64,000 nt of DNA from SKVR01 sp046291875 (lineage in GTDB: Bacteria > Bacteroidota > Bacteroidia > Bacteroidales > UBA7960): positions 42,473-106,472 of the forward strand of contig JBKBSF010000015.1 of assembly GCA_046291875.1 (NCBI GenBank), written 5' to 3'. Position 1 is the first letter of the stretch; every line of letters starts with the position of its first letter. This document shows, piece after piece, positions 36,001-43,071 of this stretch. The notes below the pieces were generated by a model that did no database searches, had not been told where the DNA came from, and saw only the letters and a program-made list of their open reading frames with translations. Made by a program: the position numbers and the translations under genes.

Positions 36001-39000
36001 AAGGTGTGAGGGGGTTCCAATGTGGGGTAACCGGTATTTCAACCGCTGTTTGCAGAGGAGCATAGCCTGTGGGAGGAGTGATACGCAGGATAAATTGATC
36101 GGCTGCTGCAGCAAACTTCAGGTAGGCTTTTCCCTGGTTGTCGGTGGTTGCCTCATGGCCGCCAATATTCACCAGGGCACCTGCCACAGGTTGCCCCTGC
36201 GGGTTGCGAACCGTTATTACCGGGCGGTGCAGCCTGCGGTATACACGGATGGGAACCCTTTGTCCGGGAGGGAGAAAGGTGGTGTCGAGCGGGAAATACT
36301 GGCTCGACAAAGGCAACACATGCAACACCGCCACACCCTGGGGGTCGGCAGGTACATCAAACTCCTGCCTCACTACCGAGGACGCAGGGTTCACCGGATT
36401 AAAGCTCACCACCACCATACGGGTTTTGTAATAGGGAGACTGGCCCGATTTTACGTAAGCCACTACAGGGTTTCCATCCTCATCTTCCACATATCCGGGC
36501 ATAAGCCAGCGGGGTTGCAGATTTACATCTTTCAGGTCCACCAGCTCGCCCCACAGAAGTTTGTAAGGTTTGCTCCCCTGGGCAGTGTCGGAATTGATGG
36601 GAGGGAAAATCCTTTCGTTGTAGAGCTGCGGGCAAATATGCACCCTGCGGTAAATGAACTGATTGTTTTTGCGTACCGGTAAATTGTAGAACCTGAAAAA
36701 ACCTGCCGTATTGGTTGTGGTATAGGCTTCGTTGTTTGGATAGCAGTTGTTGAGAAATGATGTATAGTTAGGAATATGCGTATCGGTTGCCTGGTTGAGC
36801 AGCGATACATTTACATGTGGCATGCCCACATTCTCAAGGTTGGAAATGGCCATTACCCTTCCTTTTATTTCGGGCGGCAAAGGCTTCATGATGTAGGTAA
36901 GGGAGATCTCTTCCGGTCCGGTGTATTGATGGTTGTAGGTAACCTGCCCCTGGTAGGTTTGTATTGCCGGCACCATGGGCAGAATCTCAAACCGGTCTTC
37001 GTAGTTGAAGAACGTGTTGTCGTAGGCTGCATCCACCTGGCCAAAGTCGCGGGTTGAGAGCCTTATGCGATACTGCGGGTTGATATAGGCATGCCGCACC
37101 AGGTTGTAGAACACCACCTGTCCGTTGAATCGTGTGGTGTCGATGGCAACATCCTTGAATTCGTCCTGGTTGAAGAAGGTTCGGCTGTCCAGTCGCTGTC
37201 CTTCAAAGTCAATGATCAAAGGCACCTCGTGGGCTACTTTGTCTATGTCGCGCAGTATGCTTATCTGTACCCCTTCCAGGGGGCTGTTGGGGGCTTTTAC
37301 CTGGTCGGGAGTATTGTCGGTTTTAGCCAATATCCTCAGGTTGTAGGTTTTGAGCTTGCACATCTGAGGGGGTATCTGCAGCATGTCGCCAGGCATGGCA
37401 AAGATGTCGATGTCGGGGCTTGCAAATTTCTGGTTCACCACTTCAATTTTGAGGCTCAGGTAGCCAAACTGACTTTCGGTCATCAGGGCGCCTCCCAGGC
37501 TCATTACCTGCTGCTGGGGAGGGCTGTTGAAACCCCCACCGGGTAATCCCTGCAGGCCCTGCAGGCCCGACTGGATATTCTGCAGATCTACCCCCGGAAA
37601 GATCACCATTCCCAGGAAATCTGCAAGGGGATTGATGCTTTCAACAGGTGGAGCTGCATGGTCCAGCTGCTGGGTAAGGATAGGGCCGGTCCAGAAAGGG
37701 AGATTAAAACTGAAGGTGTAATTGCCGTATTCGTCGGTGGTGGTCTGGTCGAGCATTACGTTGGCATATTTAGTGGCATCTCCCCTGAATTTCCCTTTCA
37801 GGTCGATCCCCTTGATGATGGGCGCTGTGCCGCCATATTCCGGAAATCCAACACCGAAAGGGGTTTCGGGGCTCAGGTAGGCTATACGGGCCATCAGTCG
37901 CACTGTAATGTTGGCCAGGGGTTTGGTGTACTGGGTGCTCTCAGTATCGTGAAATATGTATTTCTTCGAGTTCATCTGCGAAAGCAAAGGCCAGCCCAGG
38001 GTGAAAAGATCCTGGTGCAACGCCAGCTCTTCTGGATCCGGAACCATCATGCCATTGACAACATGGTGTGAGTTGATGTTGGTGTTTATGTGCTGGGTAA
38101 ACGCACTCATGGCTCCATAGCTGAAAGTGACCCCCGGGGGAAGAAAGCCTCCTCCAGAGGGCATTGCTCCTCCGCTACCCGATCCATCGGTGGGGAGTGT
38201 GATCGGGGTTACGCCCGGAAAGATTGGAAGATTGTTCAGGTCGATTGGGTCGAAAGGGCTGGTAGGGTATTTTGCCATCAACCGGCCACTGATCTGGGTT
38301 GTGGGAGCCAGCTCAAAGTTGTCGGGCAGCAGGTTGTCGGGAATAATTGCATCAACAAAAGGTGGAAGCGTAATGATGGATTGGGTGCCATACACAAAGC
38401 TGCAAACCTCACTTCGGCCTCCATTGCGGAAAGCCAGCTGCCCCATGGGGTCGAAAGCGGTTACCATAAAAGCGTAAGCCTTTCCCGGTGCAAGAGCCGG
38501 TTGTGCGGGCCCATACAAAAAAACATTGGCAGATACCACGGTTTCAAAAAAAACAGGATGGGCTGCTGAGTATACCGCATCGTGAGGGTCATGGCCCGGA
38601 GGCGATATCTCCACCATCTTCAGCCGGTATTGGGTCTGGGGAGGCGAGCCGGCAGGGCGGGTCCACGAGATCACGATGCTTTGAGGGGTCATGGGGGTTA
38701 TCTCATCATGGCACCAGGGGTGTAAAATCACCGGAGCTTCAATATTGCCAACCGTAAATGGAACGGTGCATCCAAAAGGTGCCTCGTCCGATAGTATCAT
38801 ATTGTTATCGTAGTCGAAAGCTTGCAGGCAAATGATGTAATCATCTTCTGGCAATCCATTGCCATAAAGGATCTCCTGCTCTGTAACCCCCTCATACACA
38901 AGGTGGCTGGCACTGAACACATCCTGTATATTGTTGATGTTGAGCATGAAAGGCATGCCGGGTTGCAGCACAATGGGTGCAGGGGGGCGGTAATTGGGGT

Positions 39001-39289
39001 GGGTATAAATCCGTGTACCACTGGCTCCGGTTATTTCTCCCCTTAGGTATACTCTCAGGGTAACTCCGTCAACTGTGAAATTCTGCAACGTCACCAGCAC
39101 TTTGTTGGGGTTATTGGTGTAATCGCTTATTTTGGTGGAATAGGGTGGGGTAACGGAAACATTGATCCGCACAGGCGCAAACTGAGCCTGCGAGGCTACA
39201 GAAAGAAAGATGAGAACTGCCAGGAGGATTATTCTTTTTCGTATCGGGCCGGGTTGATGGTGGGTGCCTCTTTCAGAAAGTGTATACAT
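33092..39289 (-). CDS. Giant secreted protein with TANFOR-like N-terminal domain
   Basis: 2065 residues with a signal peptide (RKRIILLAVLIFLSVASQAQ). Residues about 38-185 resemble the TANFOR domain named from Tannerella forsythia proteins (PVRINVSVTPPYSTKISDY, LQPGMPF, GNGLPEDDYIICLQAFDYD). An FN3-like unit follows. Carboxypeptidase-regulatory/Ig-like units appear near 800, 940, 1030 and 1110 (GQPVAGALVNIGG, NEPVAGATVFAEL). The last 800 residues form long beta-rich repeats ending in a Cys-containing region. No T9SS domain or transmembrane anchor is seen. Its start overlaps the upstream barrel gene by 17 bases. It is likely a surface or periplasmic structural protein; the role is unknown. Confidence 0.8.
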   Translation of the reverse strand: MYTLSERGTHHQPGPIRKRIILLAVLIFLSVASQAQFAPVRINVSVTPPYSTKISDYTNNPNKVLVTLQNFTVDGVTLRVYLRGEITGASGTRIYTHPNYRPPAPIVLQPGMPFMLNINNIQDVFSASHLVYEGVTEQEILYGNGLPEDDYIICLQAFDYDNNMILSDEAPFGCTVPFTVGNIEAPVILHPWCHDEITPMTPQSIVISWTRPAGSPPQTQYRLKMVEISPPGHDPHDAVYSAAHPVFFETVVSANVFLYGPAQPALAPGKAYAFMVTAFDPMGQLAFRNGGRSEVCSFVYGTQSIITLPPFVDAIIPDNLLPDNFELAPTTQISGRLMAKYPTSPFDPIDLNNLPIFPGVTPITLPTDGSGSGGAMPSGGGFLPPGVTFSYGAMSAFTQHINTNINSHHVVNGMMVPDPEELALHQDLFTLGWPLLSQMNSKKYIFHDTESTQYTKPLANITVRLMARIAYLSPETPFGVGFPEYGGTAPIIKGIDLKGKFRGDATKYANVMLDQTTTDEYGNYTFSFNLPFWTGPILTQQLDHAAPPVESINPLADFLGMVIFPGVDLQNIQSGLQGLQGLPGGGFNSPPQQQVMSLGGALMTESQFGYLSLKIEVVNQKFASPDIDIFAMPGDMLQIPPQMCKLKTYNLRILAKTDNTPDQVKAPNSPLEGVQISILRDIDKVAHEVPLIIDFEGQRLDSRTFFNQDEFKDVAIDTTRFNGQVVFYNLVRHAYINPQYRIRLSTRDFGQVDAAYDNTFFNYEDRFEILPMVPAIQTYQGQVTYNHQYTGPEEISLTYIMKPLPPEIKGRVMAISNLENVGMPHVNVSLLNQATDTHIPNYTSFLNNCYPNNEAYTTTNTAGFFRFYNLPVRKNNQFIYRRVHICPQLYNERIFPPINSDTAQGSKPYKLLWGELVDLKDVNLQPRWLMPGYVEDEDGNPVVAYVKSGQSPYYKTRMVVVSFNPVNPASSVVRQEFDVPADPQGVAVLHVLPLSSQYFPLDTTFLPPGQRVPIRVYRRLHRPVITVRNPQGQPVAGALVNIGGHEATTDNQGKAYLKFAAAADQFILRITPPTGYAPLQTAVEIPVTPHWNPLTPYTLKAAKSIQGHVTAAQTNEPVAGATVFAELVTTDGLPLYIEATTNAQGYYLLQGIPRDLIHMVVQVIKEGSNPSYVGTSRALVLPAQPPATPPTHNFSLRRLDNWDLSSIWGFPVAITSFTEKTIPGTSQSSVMLGGYFVNLPATGTFSLLQPDIRIPFRNLFVTQNENNRPEPLEETLVTDVMEIPLKVGGHYTGSLYNYIQPPPGSQYTWLLGFGKKKIEMQKVTFGLGGARIQGQVKLDLASFEIAHQFSGQLFVGNDTLSGRATVFSSRMPVIPGMRYAVFSLSNKLSPIPVRNYKVFNFQASANLSHSYLENGVIRMRTLLHTQIPGGGQNSTLDLKIQAGDLVINNTDIGFQETPGGQLSFTLDKWQVSATKPWRFDINEDAIVLEEVLIITGRGVDARVKNLRVRPNMLSEGNIDLTGGLTLGGVANVELSGTLQPIFNYDAGVGHYRISLVGSTQAPAGRVRNLYQTEPNQISFESIGMLSNNTEALTLNQPMRFYNILDVDVQGIMTGPGFFSLKGRPELGIPGFAPPNAIVTYRRQNNRITPTVQPLQGSVYAHGNVEFVLDQDTTRQEVRANRFTSYGRVIIHPAPEDQAGKPVTFWGFLEKTNQKCEIEIIKVNAQNFKGNTMQFMPAGANRMPVESGWMRVAGNQWDTLSYTALTRNIDGLDPAGAPPNKLLFKVHGGIDVSGDEISVSNIPGGNQGSSPMGGMRLSYNFAESSLLGHMDVRYLPLGYATIYEGAATVRFDPRGFYIVLDLHSFSLGPTPGMPGFKGAMLVGKTNQVHQNDLAHVRSNFRYNLPDFSTPFTGIYVIGEKVIVNTQLNAVVMPVSASAGLGMFVHLNFNSNPVYVIGGYGYCDVTASQTWGIPVTGPDCGVAIRGNMWYNIQGGYESNQFVFNNCGHVSVQPAIDGTCEEVFNSLPGMSELLQYIQNAFSVKLEIQFQGGDFNIDLEPFGVCQQGN

Positions 39290-40958
39290 AACTCAGATCT
39301 CCTTTGATTTCATTAAAATGGCTGGGTGGTGCCTGCTGATAATTCAGCGAACGGATATAATACAGGTTAAAGCGCATAGCCTGTTTGCGCGATATCTGGT
39401 AAGATGAACTCAATGAAGAGTTTACGGTCCAGCCGGTGTTTTGGCCTTGCTGAGTTCGGATCAGAGAATTGTTGAGCCCCAGGCTGGCTTTCCCCTCCAT
39501 TAGGCTTTTGGCTGCACCCAGGGTAAAACCCAAGGCTTTCTGGCTGGCAATGGCATGTTCCAGCAGGTTGTAGTTTACCCCTGTTAAAATGCTGGCACGG
39601 TGTTGCAGCAAGCCCAGGTTGTAGTTGAGGTTGATGAGTGTTGCCTGGTAATCGGTAAATTGTTGGGTAAGCACATTGCGGTCTCTTAGCTCCATCCTGC
39701 TCAAAACCACTATGAACATATGGTTGTATTGCGTGCGTGTAAAAAGCAGCCGTGGGGTGATATTGATGTTGCTGTTGGTTTGAAAAAGCTTCAGTGAATC
39801 GATCAAAGGCACCCTGCCGGCTCTTTGGTTGCTGCTGTAATTGCTGTAGCTGAAGTCGATGCCAAAAACCGCAGAGGGGTTGTAGGATGCCTGGAACGAT
39901 GAAATGGTGCGCAGAGAGGTTGCCCTCTTTACATTTCTCAGGTTGTCGCGCTGCACACCCAGACTGCCCCTCAGGTTGAGTTTGCGTTTCAGCAAGCTTA
40001 CCGATGGGGCAATGGTAATGTTTTCAATATCGTTATTCATGAAGTATGCTCCCATGGAGCGATAACCGGGGTCAATGCGCCGGTATTCCAGCCGGGTAGA
40101 AAAACCTGCTAGTCTGTAATTCAATCCTGCCCTTACTGCAGTAAGCAATTCGGTAGATTGATTTACGGTAATAAGCTTTTGAATCTGGTTGAGAATTGGG
40201 TAGTCATCAGAATCTGCGAACCGGGGTGCCGAAACATCGGTGGTATAAACACTGGCTGCCAACTCCGTGTCGAAAGAAAGATTCTTTGATAGTTTGATGC
40301 GGGATTGAATTCCTGCTACAGTATTTTCTTCGGCAGGTAAATAGCTTTTTTGAAACGGATCTGCAACACTGGTGCTGTCATCGTGTATTTTCAGCAGGAT
40401 AAGGTCGGCGAAGGTGTGCTGCGAGCCCCAGCCCAGGCGCAGTCCGAAGCCTTTGCGGGTAAGGGTTTGCGTGGTGTCAATGGCCTGTGCAAAAGCTGTT
40501 GTGCTCTTTTTGAAACGACCATATACAAAGCCCATTCTTAACTTTCCCGGATTCAATTCAAGGCCACCCCCCAGGAAATTGTGCCCCGCCATGGTAAAGT
40601 TGCTGAAGTTCACACTGCGATACCCCACATGCAGGGTAGCCCATTTGTAGGTGGGGCTCATGCCGAACTGATTGAAGGGCTGGGTGTAGTCTACACGGCG
40701 GTTGCTGTAGCGCAGGGTGAATGGGATGGCTATGCCATAAACATTGGCCGTGGCATTGGAAGAAAGCATCAGGGAAAAGGGGTGCATACGGCTCTCCATT
40801 CCGGAAATGCCATACCCGATAAGGTTGGTGGAGAAATTCCCATGGAAACTAAAGGGTTTTTGCTGAACAATACCTTCCAGCTGCTGCGAAATGGCAATAC
40901 AAGGAATACAGGTCAGTAAAACCTGCAGCCAGAGACTCCGGTGGCGGAAAAATTTCAT
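39273..40958 (-). CDS. Predicted outer-membrane beta-barrel protein (first gene of the TANFOR-like operon)
   Basis: 561 residues. A signal peptide (WLQVLLTCIPCIAISQ) is followed by many short alternating strands separated by charged loops (FTLRYSNRRVDY, GFGLRLGWGSQHTFADLILL, LRGSLGVQRD, ALGFTLGAAKSL). The C-terminus ends in Tyr-Val-Tyr-Thr-Phe, the aromatic C-terminal signal recognised by the BAM machinery. I recognise no named family. It is first in the operon with a good promoter at 41089. It may anchor or export the giant downstream product, which is inference from gene order. Confidence 0.75.
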   Translation of the reverse strand: MKFFRHRSLWLQVLLTCIPCIAISQQLEGIVQQKPFSFHGNFSTNLIGYGISGMESRMHPFSLMLSSNATANVYGIAIPFTLRYSNRRVDYTQPFNQFGMSPTYKWATLHVGYRSVNFSNFTMAGHNFLGGGLELNPGKLRMGFVYGRFKKSTTAFAQAIDTTQTLTRKGFGLRLGWGSQHTFADLILLKIHDDSTSVADPFQKSYLPAEENTVAGIQSRIKLSKNLSFDTELAASVYTTDVSAPRFADSDDYPILNQIQKLITVNQSTELLTAVRAGLNYRLAGFSTRLEYRRIDPGYRSMGAYFMNNDIENITIAPSVSLLKRKLNLRGSLGVQRDNLRNVKRATSLRTISSFQASYNPSAVFGIDFSYSNYSSNQRAGRVPLIDSLKLFQTNSNINITPRLLFTRTQYNHMFIVVLSRMELRDRNVLTQQFTDYQATLINLNYNLGLLQHRASILTGVNYNLLEHAIASQKALGFTLGAAKSLMEGKASLGLNNSLIRTQQGQNTGWTVNSSLSSSYQISRKQAMRFNLYYIRSLNYQQAPPSHFNEIKGDLSYVYTF

Positions 40959-41088
40959 TGTGTTCCTGATGATTCAGGAGGTCGGAGTTGTGCAGAACCG
41001 GCTTATATTCCTGTCAGCTCAATGCCCATCTGAGATCCCCGCATGATGTGTGTTTGGCAGATTGAACTATTCGACAATGAAGTTGAGC

Positions 41089-41119
41089 CAAAGGTATGTT
41101 AAAAAATCAAAAAAGCAAA
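41089..41119 (-). promoter_or_regulatory. Near-consensus Bacteroidota promoter of the barrel/TANFOR-like/FN3 operon
   Basis: On the minus strand, TTTG (41119-41116), a 19-bp spacer, then TACCTTTG (41096-41089). This is the best promoter in the window. The start site would fall near 41084, giving a leader of about 125 nucleotides before the barrel gene. Confidence 0.72.
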
Positions 41120-41291
41120 ATGCAGAAAATAAATTGTTGTATAAAAATCAAAAAAAGTTCTTCAAAATTCCTTTCGATGGATTTGTACTCCGAAGGCCCC
41201 AGGATTGTAAAGGGTTTGTTTTTGTGATGTAACAAGCATTCTATTAGCCAGATAGCTTAAATTTCAATTCTTCTTACAGAATACGTGTGGG

Positions 41292-41322
41292 GTTTATCCC
41301 TCATTTTTTTTGAGTTTATCCC
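41292..41322 (+). repeat. GTTTATCCC direct repeat upstream of the beta-helix gene
   Basis: GTTTATCCC occurs at 41292-41300 and again at 41314-41322, 22 bases start to start, about two helical turns, separated by a T-rich stretch. The spacing suits a dimeric DNA-binding protein, so this may be an operator or activator site. Confidence 0.35.
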
Positions 41323-41482
41323 CTTATTGTACGATCGCCTAAAGGGTAATAATTTTCGCTCAAAATTTATCAGGAGTAGATTAAGCGGAAAATCAGCAGG
41401 AAACCCGAAAAGGTCGGCCTTCTGGTCTTATCTGTAAATAATCAATCCGCGACTTGTTATTAACCCTTTTAAGATCAAAAAG

Positions 41483-42895
41483 ATGAAAAGATTTCAATCT
41501 GCATTAGGAGTGCTCGTAATGGTGCTGCTGGCTTTGCCTGCTTTTTCGCAGGTGAGAGGTGTTCGTGAGGTGCGACAGAATTTGCCATCGGCACCTGCGC
41601 GTACCGAAACCCCCGAAAGAACAACCCAAACAGCAAATGCTCAAGCTCCGGAAACGGCTGCTTCGGGGCAGGTACTATATGTGTGTATTACAAACGGAAG
41701 CAATCGCAATGGAGGAACGCGCGAGCTTCCTTTCAAGAACATCGACAAAGCAATACAGGTAGCAGAGCCCGGTGCGGAAATACGTATTGCCGGAGGTGTG
41801 TATTCCGGAACCCTCAATGTGGGTTTTATCGAAAGCGATAAGCCTGTGAGGCTGATGGGGAGTTTTGATGAACGTTTCTCACGGCAGGATATAAAAGCCC
41901 ACCCAACTCTTTTACAGCCGGCGAATGAAAGTGCACGCAGTTCGCGCAAAGCCTTGCTTAAATTTACCCGAGATGTGGCAGGCACCCTTATCGATCACAT
42001 CGTATTCGATAGTGGCGAACGTAATGCCTACAGCAGCAACGATGGCGTTGTACCGGGTGTGGAAGGCGGGAGGTTGTTGCTACCCACAGAAAGGCCTTCT
42101 CAGGGTAATGCCACCGTGGGAGAGCCCTTGCTGCAGTTTGTAAGTGCTACCACAGGGGGCGATGTTACCATTCAGAATTGTGTTTTTATCAATGGTGCCA
42201 GCTTTGCCCTTCAGGCCGGGCATCGGTCCGGAAAATTCACCGTGCGCAACAATGTATTTGTAGCCAACAAGATGGCAGCCATTGAGATCTATGGAACCTG
42301 CGCCCGCACCGGAGGCCCCAATACTCCCACCCTTTGCTCTGAGGTGGAAATCGCCTACAATACCATCCTGTTTAGCTGGAGCCGCCTGAAAGATTTCCTG
42401 GATATGGGCTATGGAATCAGGATCATGACCGGCTGCAGCTACAACATTCACCACAATGTGGTGGGTGCCAGTATCCTGGCTGCCATTGAACACACACGAT
42501 TCAACAACAACGACTGGATCAGGCTCGACCATAATATCTTTTTTGTAAACAAGGACAAGGACCTCCACTACAGCCCTGCAAGCAACACACGCCTGAGGAT
42601 TGATACCGAAGGATTCGACGATCTGGAGTTTGCAAGCGTCACAGGAAACCGCAACTTCATTCCCGATGCACTGAAGGTAAACCCGGCTTATCTGGAGGGC
42701 TATCTGAATGCCCGCTACAGCGAACAGGCCGACTTCGACCGTAATTCGCCTGCCAATCAGTGGCGCGCTGCCCTGGGGATGAACTTGCAAGGCTCCTTAA
42801 CCTCATCAGCTACCATGTTTGCCAACAAATATCCCTGGAGAGATGCCCTGGAGCTGTTTGGCAACCTGCAAGGTTATGGCGCACAGATGCCATAA
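41483..42895 (+). CDS. Secreted right-handed beta-helix protein
   Basis: 470 residues. A signal peptide (to PAFSQ) and a low-complexity Pro/Thr/Glu linker (about 30-60) are followed by a pectate-lyase-like parallel beta-helix. Typical signs are LYVCITNGSNRNGGTRELPF and IDKAIQVAEPGAEIRIAGGV, the DUF1565-type opening. Asn-rich turns follow, such as VTIQNCVF, FTVRNNVFVANKMAAIEI, YNIHHNVV and IRLDHNIFF. There is no catalytic triad I can name and no T9SS domain. It could bind or process a polysaccharide. It is followed by the collagen-like gene on the same strand after 176 bases that include a dispersed repeat. Confidence 0.82.
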   Translation: MKRFQSALGVLVMVLLALPAFSQVRGVREVRQNLPSAPARTETPERTTQTANAQAPETAASGQVLYVCITNGSNRNGGTRELPFKNIDKAIQVAEPGAEIRIAGGVYSGTLNVGFIESDKPVRLMGSFDERFSRQDIKAHPTLLQPANESARSSRKALLKFTRDVAGTLIDHIVFDSGERNAYSSNDGVVPGVEGGRLLLPTERPSQGNATVGEPLLQFVSATTGGDVTIQNCVFINGASFALQAGHRSGKFTVRNNVFVANKMAAIEIYGTCARTGGPNTPTLCSEVEIAYNTILFSWSRLKDFLDMGYGIRIMTGCSYNIHHNVVGASILAAIEHTRFNNNDWIRLDHNIFFVNKDKDLHYSPASNTRLRIDTEGFDDLEFASVTGNRNFIPDALKVNPAYLEGYLNARYSEQADFDRNSPANQWRAALGMNLQGSLTSSATMFANKYPWRDALELFGNLQGYGAQMP

Positions 42896-42899
42896 AACC

Positions 42900-42947
42900 T
42901 GAATGAAACTTGCATGAGCACTTTCGGCTCACAAAAAAGAATGAACC
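42900..42947 (+). repeat. Dispersed repeat, copy 1
   Basis: 48 bases beginning TGAATGAAACTTGCATGAGC, matching 63723-63770 with five mismatches; the first 24 bases are identical. It lies between the beta-helix and collagen-like genes, starting 5 bases after the beta-helix stop codon. It contains a GAGC...GCTC mini-hairpin. Confidence 0.7.
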
Positions 42948-43071
42948 AGATTGTTTCCTGATAGAGCTAACCGCCCGGGGGGATAATCCAACAACTTCGG
43001 TACACTGAATTACTTCCATCATAAAGATGGCTTCAATACTATTTTTTATTCACAAACTAAATCAAACCAAA

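Larger units (their letters stand above)
40959..41482. other. Divergent regulatory region between the barrel operon and the beta-helix gene
   Basis: 524 bases without a gene, AT-rich around 41100-41160. It holds the leftward promoter at 41089-41119, a GTTTATCCC direct repeat at 41292 and 41314, and a TTATTAACCC leader motif at 41457-41466. A rightward TAnnTTTG promoter was not found. Confidence 0.6.
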
